64,000 nucleotides of DNA from Streptomyces longhuiensis (lineage in GTDB: Bacteria; Actinomycetota; Actinomycetes; Streptomycetales; Streptomycetaceae), in assembly GCF_020616555.1 (NCBI RefSeq), contig NZ_CP085173.1, positions 9,316,001 to 9,380,000 on the forward strand. Direction: 5' to 3'. Positions 45,512-54,429 of this stretch are shown here, piece after piece. Under the pieces are notes generated by a model. That model was not told the DNA's origin. It saw nothing but the letters and a program-made list of their open reading frames with translations, and did not search any database. The number at the start of each line of letters is the position of its first letter. The first letter of the stretch is position 1. The translations under genes were made by a program, and so were the position numbers.

Positions 45512-45557
45512 TTGACAGCGGGAAACGAGCTGCTCATCATGTCCGTGAGCGCTCACG
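45512..45557 (+). promoter_or_regulatory. Promoter and operator of the second LacI gene
   Basis: TTGACA (45512-45517), 17 bp, CATCAT (45535-45540), then the perfect palindrome CGTGAGCGCTCACG (45544-45557) at the expected transcription start. The same 14-bp core is found before GH36, implying autoregulation and joint control. Confidence 0.7.
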
Positions 45558-45619
45558 TGAACCGTCCGGCGGCGAAGGCGGACGACACTAGGCAGGCAGA
45601 GAGAGGAACCCTCCCCGAG

Positions 45620-46639
45620 ATGCCCACCCCTCGCACGTCCCGACGCGGGCGTCACGGCGTCACCATCGACGACGTGGCCCGCTCCGCGGGTGTCTCCCGG
45701 CAGACCGTCTCCCGCGCCATCAACGACAAACCCGAGATCGACCCGGGCACCCGGGCACGGATCCTGGAGGTCGCCCAGACACTCGGCTACCGGCCCAACC
45801 GGCATGCGCGCGGCATGGCAGGCCCGGCGACGACCACGCTCGGCCTGGTCGTCGCCGATGTGCTCAATCCGTTCTTCCCCGAGGTCGTCGCCGGGGTGAT
45901 GGAAGCCGCCGACGAGCGCGGCTGGCAGGTCGCCGTGTACAGCACCGGGTCGGCTCTCGAACGCGAGCAGAGGGTGGCGGCCACTGTCGCCGACCATGTC
46001 GACGCGTGCGTCGGCTACTTCTTCGCCGAGAGCGCCATCGAACAGGTGCGGAGCACAGGTATCCCGCTGGTGCTCCTGGACCACGACACCCGGCCGCCTG
46101 CCGCCGGCGGCGTCCGTATCGACTTCGAGTCCGGGATGCGACAGGCCCTCGGGCACCTCATGGCGGCCGGACACCGGCGCGTGGTCATGCTCGATGACAC
46201 GGCCCGCGGAGACGGGGCGGACCCGCACTCCCGGCGCGCCCTGTTCCTCGCCCTGGCCGCCGAGCACGGACTCGACACCGGCGGCAGCCCGGTCGTTCCT
46301 GTGGCCAACTCCGTGCAGGGCGGCGCCGACGGCATGGACCGCGTGCTCGCCGAACACCCCGGCACCACCGCGGTGCTCGCCTACAACGACCTGATAGCAG
46401 TCGGCGCCATGCGCCGCGCTCTGCGCCGGGGCCTGGACGTACCGGGCGACTGTGCCTTCGTCGGGTGCGACGGCCTGATGCTCGGAGAGCTGATGGACCC
46501 GCCGCTCACCACGCTGCACGTCGACAAGCGGCAGGTCGGCCGGGCCGCCGTCGAGCAGATCGCGGCGCTCGTACAGGGCCGCGGCCCGCTCGCCGAGCGG
46601 GTGATCGTGCCGCGCCTGGTGGTGCGGGGGTCGGCCTGA
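45620..46639 (+). CDS. LacI family transcriptional regulator (regulator 2)
   Basis: 339 residues: HTH VTIDDVARSAGVSRQTVSRAINDKPEIDPGTRARIL (about 14-48), hinge helix ARGMAGPATTT and a type-1 ligand-binding domain (LGLVVADVLNPFFPEVV; LAYNDLIAVGAMRRALRRGLDVPGD). ATG 45620 is preferred because family members begin a few residues before the HTH and GAGAGGAA lies upstream. It is divergent from GH36, and both leaders hold the same palindrome. Confidence 0.9.
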   Translation: MPTPRTSRRGRHGVTIDDVARSAGVSRQTVSRAINDKPEIDPGTRARILEVAQTLGYRPNRHARGMAGPATTTLGLVVADVLNPFFPEVVAGVMEAADERGWQVAVYSTGSALEREQRVAATVADHVDACVGYFFAESAIEQVRSTGIPLVLLDHDTRPPAAGGVRIDFESGMRQALGHLMAAGHRRVVMLDDTARGDGADPHSRRALFLALAAEHGLDTGGSPVVPVANSVQGGADGMDRVLAEHPGTTAVLAYNDLIAVGAMRRALRRGLDVPGDCAFVGCDGLMLGELMDPPLTTLHVDKRQVGRAAVEQIAALVQGRGPLAERVIVPRLVVRGSA

Positions 46640-46767
46640 GCGAAGCGCGCCCGCTCAGTGCCCTTGGATCGGTTTCGCATCGGCACGCGGGGGCGTAGCT
46701 TTCTGAGTGATCGATCGACTGGTACGAGTAGGCCGACGTCGCAGCGTCGGTCGGAAGGGGTGCGCCT

Positions 46768-46902
46768 GTGCTCGGCGAAATCAACGTAGACGGCGCGATG
46801 TCCGACTGCTGCGGGACCGTCCGCAAGGGTGCGGGTGGGATGCCGCCCGCTGTACTGGAGGACGAAGTCGGCACCTTCACAGCTGAGTTGGCCGCCAGAT
46901 GA
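46768..46902 (+). CDS. Small ORF (44 aa) coupled to the P-loop kinase gene
   Basis: GTG 46768 is preceded by GGAAGGGG at seven bases, and the TGA overlaps the ATG of the next gene as ATGA. The product begins VLGEINVDGAMSDCCGT and has a Cys-Cys pair and a Gly-rich stretch; I recognise no family. Ribosome site and overlap are the evidence for a real gene. Confidence 0.45.
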   Translation: MLGEINVDGAMSDCCGTVRKGAGGMPPAVLEDEVGTFTAELAAR

Positions 46903-47480
46903 AGCGTCCCGCAGCCCAGGAAGCACCCTGGATGGTCCTGATCGGTCCGGCCGGTACCGGGAAGACCACCCTGGGCCTGGAGATCGCGGCACAAGCGCAG
47001 AGACCGATCGTCGATCTGGACGCCGCAGCGGACGAGTACTACGCGCAAGTGGGATGGAGCATCCCCAGACTCCGCGAGCGCATCGCGGCAGTCGGTCGCC
47101 TCGCCGCGGAGTCCGAGTGGGAAGGCGCTCGAGCGCACGCTGTGGCGAGTGTGGTGGCCGACCATCCCGACGCCGTGATCGCACTGGGCGCAGGCCACAC
47201 CAGCTACACCGACCCCGCACACCGGGCCGAGGTGCGCACCGTGTTGAGCCGCTGCCGACACGTGGTTCGAGTTCTGCCCTCACCCGACCGCGAACTCTCG
47301 CTGACCCTCCTGCGGCAACGCTGCACGACAACCAAGGGGCAATCCTGGATCGTCGACGGACACGACTTCCTGGAGCAGTGGCTCGATGACCCCGGCGCGC
47401 TGCAGATGGCGACCCGGACGATCTATACAGAGAGCGAGACTCCCGCTCAGACCGCAGCGCGGCTGATCGGGCACACCTGA
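46899..47480 (+). CDS. P-loop kinase, shikimate-kinase-like
   Basis: 193 residues with a Walker A motif GPAGTGKTT (about 16-24) and the shikimate-kinase pattern of an early Asp-Ala-Asp-like strand (RPIVDLDAAADEYYAQVGWSIPRLRE) and a Gly-rich GAGHTSY stretch. It probably phosphorylates a small molecule, but it is too divergent to call shikimate kinase. No ribosome site stands before the ATG, fitting translation coupled to the small ORF upstream. Confidence 0.75.
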   Translation: MKRPAAQEAPWMVLIGPAGTGKTTLGLEIAAQAQRPIVDLDAAADEYYAQVGWSIPRLRERIAAVGRLAAESEWEGARAHAVASVVADHPDAVIALGAGHTSYTDPAHRAEVRTVLSRCRHVVRVLPSPDRELSLTLLRQRCTTTKGQSWIVDGHDFLEQWLDDPGALQMATRTIYTESETPAQTAARLIGHT

Positions 47481-47594
47481 GCAGACCCCACTCCACAGAC
47501 CGCCACCAACCCACCTGACCTGGTCGCTCGTCCCCTCATGACCCGACGCCCGACGCGGACACCGGCACCGCAGACTGCCGCCGGACGGCGCTGA

Positions 47595-48005
47595 CTACCG
47601 AAGTTCTCGGTCGTACTCGAACAACAGCGCCTGGAGGTACGCTTCCAAGCGCTGGGCGAGAACGGCCGATGTCAGATCTTCCCTCTCGAGTTTCCGGCAG
47701 GGCCCGGCGACCCTCCCGCGTCCGGCGCGATGGCCGGAGCGTCCAGCACAGGTGATCAGCCGGGTCCTCGCTCAGCGTTCCACCGGCTGCGATGCAGTGA
47801 TCCGCCAGACGCATGCCGACGCGCACGCCGTGCAGCAGAGCAAGCGCAGCACAGTGAGCACAACGCAGTGGAGCAGTGGGCCACGTCCAGGTCAGCGGGC
47901 CCCCAGGACGTCTCCACCCAGTCCACGACTCCCGTGATCGTCAGAACAGCCTCTCGCGAAGAGCACGGTCCCGGGGTGGAAGTCCCGGTTGCAGGAACAA
48001 GGCGG
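47595..48005 (-). pseudogene. Aminoglycoside phosphotransferase-family remnant
   Basis: Across three frames the minus strand gives NRDFHPGTVLFARG (the HxDFHPGN catalytic block, with His replaced by Asn), then LTITGVVDWVETSWGPADLDVAHCSTAL (metal-binding DW...D), then MRLADHCIAAGGTLSEDPADHLCWTL and finally AVLAQRLEAYLQALLFEYDREL. This is the C-terminal half of an APH-type kinase with at least two frameshifts. The N-lobe is missing. Confidence 0.7.
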
Positions 48006-48101
48006 GTAGTCCGGGAGAGCGAGCCGCGGATCAGCCTCCCGGCCACGCCGCCACCTGCCCGGCCCCTTCCGTCCGCCTCGCGAACCCGCCCGACGCCCGG
48101 A

Positions 48102-48782
48102 TCAGGGCAGCGTCGTCGGCAGGCATCCGCGCGGGACGAAGTACCAGCTCTGCAGCCCCACGCCGTCGGTGCTGCCGCCGCGCGGATCTCGCACCATCAC
48201 GTAGCGGCCGTCGCGGCTGACGTAACGCCACAGCACCGTCTGGCCGATGGCGACCTGCGTGTTCAGTGGGGCACTCGGGGTGGTGGGCACCGACCACGGG
48301 CGCACGTTCCCGTAGCCCGTGATGTGGCTGCCGTCGTACGTGGCGCAGCCCGATCCGGCGACCGTGGTCACGGTGGCACCGTCCGACGCTCCACCTCCGA
48401 TCTGGCCGTTGGTGAACTCCGACGTCGGCATGGTCACCGGGTCGCCGCACTCGTTGGCGTGCGCCTCGTCGCCGGAGGCCGCGCCGTCGTAGATCCACAG
48501 ACAGGAGTTGAGGTCGCCGTAGATGTGGCCCCAGCGATAGCCGCCCTGCGGGTCGCCCTGGATGTCGACGGTCCAGCCGCGGTAGGCGGTGCCGATGACG
48601 TACGAGGCGGGGGAGCGGCGCAACAGTGTGTAGTCGCTGTCGACGTGCTTGCGAACGGCGGCCTGGGCGGTGGGGACGCCGCCGGTATAGGGCAGGGCGA
48701 GGCCGAGGGCGGCGGCAGCCGCGGCGAGCGCCACGGTCAGGGCCGCGCGACGGGGTGAGCGGGTGGTGCTCCTGCTTCTCAT
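48102..48782 (-). CDS. Secreted hypothetical protein
   Basis: 226 residues with a basic N-terminus and long Ala-rich signal peptide (AALTVALAAAAAALGLALPYTGGVPTAQA, cleavage about residue 40). The mature part has several Trp/Gly/Tyr-rich strands (GTAYRGWTVDIQGDPQGGYRWGHIYGD) and four Cys that may form disulfides. No known family; SH3-like fold is possible. ATG 48782 follows AGGAG. Confidence 0.75.
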   Translation of the reverse strand: MRSRSTTRSPRRAALTVALAAAAAALGLALPYTGGVPTAQAAVRKHVDSDYTLLRRSPASYVIGTAYRGWTVDIQGDPQGGYRWGHIYGDLNSCLWIYDGAASGDEAHANECGDPVTMPTSEFTNGQIGGGASDGATVTTVAGSGCATYDGSHITGYGNVRPWSVPTTPSAPLNTQVAIGQTVLWRYVSRDGRYVMVRDPRGGSTDGVGLQSWYFVPRGCLPTTLP

Positions 48783-48970
48783 GGCTTCTCCTGCCGTGAG
48801 GTGACCACGACGGCCTTGCCGGCCGCCCGGGCGAGCGTAGTGCGGCGCCCCGAGCCGGGGTGGACGGCAGCCGGGCGAATTCACGGCCAGGCGAGCCGTG
48901 TGTCACCAACTGGTCCCCTTCATTCGAGACTTGGGGTGGTTCGAGTGAAGGACGAGGCGATCCCAGGACC

Positions 48971-49354
48971 ATGGCACCCCTCAAATCCCGGAAGGCGCAA
49001 GGGTTTCACGAAATCCGTGCTGCGGTCTGTCACTGCGCCGAGACCGGCCTGCTCCACGAATGGCTCCAGGGCACGTACCTCGCCGTGAGCCTCGCCTCAG
49101 GCATCGACCCGGCACCCCTCGCCGCGGCGCTGGAAACCCCCGCCGAAGCAGGCGCTCTCCACTGGGAGACCGACTCCCGAGCCACCGCTCATTTCGACAG
49201 GACTTCTCAGTCTCTACGGCAGCCGCCACCATGGAAGTCCGCGGAGCGGGCCACTACACCGGCTCTGCAACAACCCGGCCCTGTTGCGCCCACACGGTCT
49301 TACCCTGCTCGTGGTACCGGACGCCCCAAGTGTCGGCGATGCTTGCGACGATGA
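48971..49354 (+). CDS. Doubtful ORF, possibly a gene remnant
   Basis: About 80 codons read HEIRAAVCHCAETGLLHEWLQGTYLAVSLASGIDPAPL with good codon bias, but there is no clear ribosome site and the frame then runs 100 bp into the 3' end of the convergent SpoIIE-like gene. Probably the N-terminal part of a lost protein. Confidence 0.25.
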   Translation: MAPLKSRKAQGFHEIRAAVCHCAETGLLHEWLQGTYLAVSLASGIDPAPLAAALETPAEAGALHWETDSRATAHFDRTSQSLRQPPPWKSAERATTPALQQPGPVAPTRSYPARGTGRPKCRRCLRR

Positions 49355-51542
49355 AGAGGCCGCGGCCCCCTTCATCGATCGCGCGGGCATGCTTGAGGCG
49401 CGGGACGCTTGCCCCTGCGTCACGGATCTCGCAGGTCAGACGGTCGTCGAAGATGAGCCGCAGGCGGTAGGGCGGAGCACCGTACCGGACTGCGTTGGCA
49501 ACCAGTTCACTGACGATGAGTTCGGTGGTGAAGGCTGTCTCTTCGCCGATCTTCCAAGCGGCGAGTTTTCTGCGTGCGGCCTTACGGGCTGCAGGGACGG
49601 CCGACAGATCCTCGGCCAGCGCAACCGTCAGCACTCTGTCCGGGGGCAGACCTCGAGCACGTGCCAGCAGCAGCAACTTCTCCGTGTCGTGGCGGTCTCG
49701 CAGCGCGTAAGAGAGCGTGTCACAGACTTCGGTCAGGGGCAGCGTCGCTCCCTCCTGCAGCAGTACACGCAGCGTCGGCGAGCTCTCCAACAGGTCCTCA
49801 TTGCCGACCGCAAGCGTGCTGCCTGTTGGCATCGTGATCCGGGTGGCAGGGAAAGGGGCGTGATCGGTGCCGGCGAGCACCGGACCGCCCGGAGCCGCCA
49901 CAGTCGCCGACTCGCCGTCAGGAAGGACAAGATACGGCTCCGAGAGTCCCGCGCGAACGAGCGTGCACGTGTGGTCGACCGAGTCGTAGATCGCGATCAG
50001 GCACGCAGCCGTGAGCGGTTCACGGTTCAGAGGGTCTCCCGCCGGCAGCGCTGCCCGTTCCGCGGCCAGTTGCTCGGCGGTGTCGCTCAGCCGGGCCATC
50101 AGTTCCTGCGGCTCCAGGTCGAGTGCGGCCAGTGTGTGGATGACGGTCCTGAGCTGTCCCATGGTGGTGGCAGTCGCCACGCCTCGTCCGGCCACGTCTC
50201 CGAGCACCAACGCGACGCGGCCGCCCGCCAGTTCGATGGTGTCGAACCATGCGCCCCCGCCGCCCGGACCCGGGATGTGCATCGTAGCCACGTCCACGGT
50301 GGACGGAACCGGCGACTTCTGCGGCAGGAGCCGACGCTTCACGGTCGCTGCGATCGTCCGTTCCCGCGTGTAACGCCGTGCGTTGTCGATACAGAGAGCC
50401 GCGTGCGCGCAGACATCCGTCGTCAGCGTGATGTCGTGCTCGTCGAAGGGCTCCTCGTCTCCGTGCCGATAGAAGCTGACCACGCCCAGAGCTGCGCCGC
50501 GTACGGTGAGAGGGGCGACGATCAGGGAGTGAGCATCTGACCGCACGATGGAGTTCGCCCGCGCCGGATCTGCCGATAGCCAGGGGCTGTCTTCGGCCAC
50601 GCTGACGAGCCGCGGACGCAGGTCGTTGAGGACTCGCGAGAACGGAGTGCCGTGCGGGAGCCGACGCACGTCGCCCACCGCGTGTGCCGACACCAGCCCT
50701 TTGAATGCAGCGCGCCGCAAGGGCACGTCATAGGCCACCGGAGCCAATGGCGGCTCCTGCCCCCGGAACACGTCCTCGATGACCTCGACCACCACAATGC
50801 CTGAGAATGCCGGTACGACGGCCTCGGCCAACTCCTGGCACACGGACATGACGTCGAGTCGGTCCCCGACGGTTGTGCGGACCCGCTCCAAGACATTCAA
50901 CCGTCGCGACGTCCGCTCGCGGTCCGTCACATCCATCGCCGAGGCGACCAGGCCTTGGATCTGGCCGTCGTGTCCTTCGACGCGGACGTACGACAGGGAG
51001 TAGACCACGGGACGACCCGTGCCTTCCGCTCCTGCGGACCGCACGACACGCTGGAGCGCCGGCTCGCCGCCGGCAAGAACCAGTCGCGCCACCGCACGCT
51101 CATTCGCCGGATCCTCAAGCCCGAGGGCTGAAGCAAAATCCATGTCGGCCGGCGTCTCCTTCCCGGCCGGCCGTGCCTCGGGTGTACCGGCCCGGGACCT
51201 GACGATGCGTAGGTCGCAGTCCAGAACGTACAAGTCCATGGGCGCGTCTGCGAACAAAGCCTGCAAGGCGGCGAAGTCCCGCTCGGTTGAACCAGAGCCT
51301 TCTGCTGCGCGTACCTCCCAGGTCAGCGAACGACCGGAGAACACGGGTCTTACCGACACCTCCCCCAGAGCGGCCAGGGCGCCCACTGCCCCGGAGACAG
51401 TGGCGCCCTGTCGCGACAGGGCAGCCACAGTGCGCCCCTCGGCATCCCCCTGGGACCAGCCCAGCAGTTCTCCGGCCTGGGCAGACCACTCGAGAATTCG
51501 CCCATCATCAGCGATACGCACGAGGACCGCACCGGTCGACAT
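49254..51542 (-). CDS. Degenerate SpoIIE-type PP2C protein with PAS, GAF and HATPase domains
   Basis: 762 residues: PAS-like segments (about 1-65 and 85-215), a GAF domain (about 225-395), a PP2C_2/SpoIIE domain (about 405-615) and a C-terminal ATPase domain (about 630-755) with intact N-box ELVANAVRYG and DEGGRGLFIV. Phosphatase metal ligands are altered: GGDWFD is GGAWFD (Ala431), GDVxGHG is GDVAGRG (Arg453), TDGLLE is NEDLLE, DDDAVLL is DTEKLLL. It may act as a pseudophosphatase or through its ATPase domain only. ATG 51542 follows GGAGG. Confidence 0.88.
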   Translation of the reverse strand: MSTGAVLVRIADDGRILEWSAQAGELLGWSQGDAEGRTVAALSRQGATVSGAVGALAALGEVSVRPVFSGRSLTWEVRAAEGSGSTERDFAALQALFADAPMDLYVLDCDLRIVRSRAGTPEARPAGKETPADMDFASALGLEDPANERAVARLVLAGGEPALQRVVRSAGAEGTGRPVVYSLSYVRVEGHDGQIQGLVASAMDVTDRERTSRRLNVLERVRTTVGDRLDVMSVCQELAEAVVPAFSGIVVVEVIEDVFRGQEPPLAPVAYDVPLRRAAFKGLVSAHAVGDVRRLPHGTPFSRVLNDLRPRLVSVAEDSPWLSADPARANSIVRSDAHSLIVAPLTVRGAALGVVSFYRHGDEEPFDEHDITLTTDVCAHAALCIDNARRYTRERTIAATVKRRLLPQKSPVPSTVDVATMHIPGPGGGGAWFDTIELAGGRVALVLGDVAGRGVATATTMGQLRTVIHTLAALDLEPQELMARLSDTAEQLAAERAALPAGDPLNREPLTAACLIAIYDSVDHTCTLVRAGLSEPYLVLPDGESATVAAPGGPVLAGTDHAPFPATRITMPTGSTLAVGNEDLLESSPTLRVLLQEGATLPLTEVCDTLSYALRDRHDTEKLLLLARARGLPPDRVLTVALAEDLSAVPAARKAARRKLAAWKIGEETAFTTELIVSELVANAVRYGAPPYRLRLIFDDRLTCEIRDAGASVPRLKHARAIDEGGRGLFIVASIADTWGVRYHEQGKTVWAQQGRVVAEPV

Positions 51543-52217
51543 GGCACACCTCCGCTCCGGCACGCGCACACGTGCCACTTCCATACTGATGCGCAGAGTC
51601 GCGCCGCTCACTTCGGTCGGCCACCGCACGGGGAGGTGCCGTCGAAGGGCGTAGGTCACGAAGAGTCGGCAAGTAGATACGTAAGGTTCGGGCGGGCTGC
51701 TGACGCTGAGGTAGTCCCTCGTGCTGCAGAAGCAGCAGTCACCAGCTCGCATCCTGCAATCAGGCCCAGATCTGCGCTATCGGCGCTCGTGAAGGGGGTG
51801 CGAACGGAAAGTGAGCATGGGGAAACTGAGGCGCGCTGCGTTATCGGGTCGGCCGCCGCTGAGAGTGGCCGGACCGACGTTTCCCCATAATCATGGATAA
51901 CTCTCATCTTCAATTTTCCCTGCCTTTGTGCAGTCGCGCGTCTACCCGGATTTAAGTGTCAATTTTGACCACCAGGAATTCGGTGGCCCATGTGGCGGCT
52001 GCGGGATGTATGTCGCAGGGAGGGGCTGCCAGTTGGTCCTGGCCGGTATGTGTTCGGGCGGTGACCGTCCAGCGTGCTGAAGCTTTCCTGTTCGGTTAGG
52101 GTGATGGCGACGACGTGCTCATTCCGGTCGCTCTTTCACTGCTGACCTCGCCGTCGAGTCTCCTTCTGGCCCGAAGCTGGTCTATAGCGTGGTGTGTGAA
52201 TCCGGCTCGGGTGAATT
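51543..52217. other. Gene-less stretch
   Basis: Over 650 bp upstream of both flanking genes with a somewhat AT-richer patch around 51890-51960. No gene or RNA was recognised. Confidence 0.4.
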
Positions 52218-52250
52218 ACTCATGCGATGCACCCGCGCGTTCGCATGAGT
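52218..52250 (+). promoter_or_regulatory. Inverted repeat in the leader of the alpha/beta hydrolase gene
   Basis: ACTCATGCGA and TCGCATGAGT are perfect 10-bp arms with a 13-base spacer, ending 28 bp before the start codon. It may be an operator or an mRNA hairpin. Confidence 0.5.
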
Positions 52251-52278
52251 TACTGAGATAGTTTCGAGAGGAAACACC

Positions 52279-53106
52279 ATGCCTTTCGCCACCGCCAAGG
52301 ACGGCACGCAGATCTTCTACAAGGACTGGGGTTCGGGACAGCCCGTTGTCTTTTCCCACGGTTGGCCGCTGAACGCGGACGCCTGGGACCCCCAGATGAA
52401 GGTGATGGCGGACAACGGATTTCGTGCCATCGCCCACGACCGGCGCGGTGGCGGACGCTCCGGGCAGTCCTGGGAGGGCAACGACCTCGACACGTACGCC
52501 GACGACCTCGCGGCGGTCATCGAGGCAGAGGACCTCCACGACGTCATCCTGGTCGGCCACTCCACCGGCGGAGGCGAGGTCACCCGTTACATCGGCCGTC
52601 ACGGCTCCGGCCGGGTCGCCAAACTGGTCCTGCTCGGCGCGATCCCCCCTCTGATGCTCAAGACGGACGCGAACCCCGAAGGCCTGCCGATCGATGTATT
52701 CGACGAGATCCGCAAGGGCGTCGAGACGGACCGCTCGCAGTTCTACCAGGACCTCAGTGCCCCGTTCTACGGCGCCAATCGCGACGACTCGACGGTCACG
52801 CAAGGAACCCGTGACGAGTTCTGGCTCTGGAGCATGACGGTCGGCATCAAGGGCGCCTACGACTGCGTCAAGGCGTTCTCCGAGACGGACACCACCGAGG
52901 ACCTCAAAAAGGTCGACGTGCCCACGCTGATCGTGCACGGCGACGACGATCAGATCGTTCCCAAGGTGGCCGCCGGCGACAAGTCCTCCAAGCTCGTCAA
53001 GGACTCGATCTACAAGGTCTACCCCGGCGCCCCGCACGGCCTGGCGATGGTCCCCAAGTTCGCCGAGATCTTCAACGCCGACCTCCTTGAGTTCGCCCGT
53101 AGTTGA
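52279..53106 (+). CDS. Alpha/beta hydrolase, non-haem chloroperoxidase/perhydrolase type
   Basis: 275 residues with the triad Ser95 in GHSTGG, Asp224 in HGDDDQIVP and His253 in APHGL, and the start [29 protein letters not shown] typical of the bromo-/chloroperoxidase esterase clade. The usual DRRGHGRS reads DRRGGGRS. These enzymes hydrolyse esters and make peracids. ATG 52279 follows GAGAGGAA. A terminator-like hairpin lies downstream. Confidence 0.92.
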   Translation: MPFATAKDGTQIFYKDWGSGQPVVFSHGWPLNADAWDPQMKVMADNGFRAIAHDRRGGGRSGQSWEGNDLDTYADDLAAVIEAEDLHDVILVGHSTGGGEVTRYIGRHGSGRVAKLVLLGAIPPLMLKTDANPEGLPIDVFDEIRKGVETDRSQFYQDLSAPFYGANRDDSTVTQGTRDEFWLWSMTVGIKGAYDCVKAFSETDTTEDLKKVDVPTLIVHGDDDQIVPKVAAGDKSSKLVKDSIYKVYPGAPHGLAMVPKFAEIFNADLLEFARS

Positions 53107-53158
53107 CCCACGGCAGGAACGAACGAGCGGCCCGGTGAAATCTCAGGGGCTGGAGCTT

Positions 53159-53196
53159 GCGGAAGGGCCCGAGGCGGAAGACTCGGGCCCTTCCGC
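53159..53196 (+). terminator. Terminator hairpin after the alpha/beta hydrolase gene
   Basis: Perfect 15-bp arms (GCGGAAGGGCCCGAG and its complement) with an 8-base loop, 53 bp past the stop. No long T-run follows, as is common in Streptomyces. Confidence 0.75.
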
Positions 53197-53536
53197 TCTG
53201 TTGCCGGCATCGGACGCCTGCCAGGGCTGGCCGGATCTCCTCGCATTCGCGGATGTCGTCGCGATGCTGCGGTGCGAGCCGGCCGTCTTCGGCCCGGTCG
53301 CCTCCGACCCGACGGACCCGATGGTCTTCCGCCTGATCGACGTCCGTACCGCCGCCGTGAGAAGGCCCTGCAATCCATCCGGTCCGCACGGTCGGCGCGG
53401 TCCGAGGTGCGTGACCGGGGCTGGTCGCCGGCGGGCAACACGCTCCGGACGCCGGTGGACAGAGCGCGGTCGCCCCCGACGGTGCCCTGGTACATGGCTG
53501 CGGCCTTGCCGGAAGGATCCGATCGGCCCGGCTCGG
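53197..53536. other. Gene-less stretch
   Basis: No supported gene; only shadow frames are open. Confidence 0.35.
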
Positions 53537-53549
53537 TAGCATGCAACGC

Positions 53550-53987
53550 ATGGCCATCAAACTTGAGAACGTCGGCATCGCTGTTCGCGACCTCGAAGCA
53601 ACGATCGCCTTTTTCACCGACCTCGGCCTCACGGTCGTCGGCCGCGACACGGTCAGTGGTGAGTGGACCGACACCGCCGTCGGCCTTGATGGAAATCATG
53701 CCAACATTGCGATGCTCCAGACGCCAGACGGTCACGGTCGCCTTGAGCTCTTCGAGTACATCCACCCCGAAGCGATCGAGTCCGACCCCACTCGTCCCAA
53801 CGAGATCGGCATGCATCGCGTCGCCTTCTCAGTCGACGACATCGACAAAGCCCTCGAGACAGCCGCAAAGCACGGATGCCTTCCGCTTCGCGGTGTGGCG
53901 ACCTATGAGGACATCTACAAGCTCACGTACGTCCGTGGTCCCAGCGGCATCCTTGTGATGCTCGCCGAGGAGCTGAAGAAGAACTGA
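53550..53987 (+). CDS. VOC family (glyoxalase-like) protein
   Basis: 145 residues with one vicinal-oxygen-chelate fold of paired beta-alpha-beta units (KLENVGIAVRDLEATIAFFTDLGL... and MHRVAFSVDDIDKALETAAKHG). Metal-ligand Glu/His candidates are in RLELFEY and MHRVAF. Substrate unknown. TAGCAT lies seven bases before ATG 53550, so the transcript is probably leaderless; ATG 53541 is possible but lacks a ribosome site as well. Confidence 0.88.
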   Translation: MAIKLENVGIAVRDLEATIAFFTDLGLTVVGRDTVSGEWTDTAVGLDGNHANIAMLQTPDGHGRLELFEYIHPEAIESDPTRPNEIGMHRVAFSVDDIDKALETAAKHGCLPLRGVATYEDIYKLTYVRGPSGILVMLAEELKKN

Positions 53988-54429
53988 CGGCTGATCGGGG
54001 CAACGGGTCAGGGATCAGCAGGAGCCGCATTCGACGGCGCGACACTGCATGTCGTCGCGGCGTTCTCAGCGGGTGCGGGTGCGGGTGATCAACCACTTCT
54101 GTTGGCGCTCTTCAGGCCCTGACATCCTTCCGCTCCCGCGAATGATCCAAAAGAAGCGCCCTGTTTGGTGCGAGACAGGACGTTGGTGACGCAGGCCGAT
54201 GTCGGTGAAACCCAGATGCTTCGGCGGGCATAGGTCGGGTAGCGTGCGAGCTATGTCGAGTCCTGAGTCAGACAAGGTGGGGGCTTTCGGTCACGCCGTC
54301 AGCCCCCTGAAGCCCTGAACTCGTAGCCCTCTCGTTGCGCCGCATTCTGTGGTGGGACGAGTGTGCCCGTGGGGCTGGCCGCGGTGACGAGATGACCTTC
54401 TCGTGCTTCTCCTCACCTCGGAGCCTTCA
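53988..54429. other. Gene-less stretch with possible short leader ORF before the efflux gene
   Basis: A short frame from ATG 54391 (MTFSCFSSPRSLQ) overlaps the efflux start in another frame. Leader peptides regulate some chloramphenicol-resistance genes, but no paired stems were found to support attenuation here. Nothing else is supported. Confidence 0.25.
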
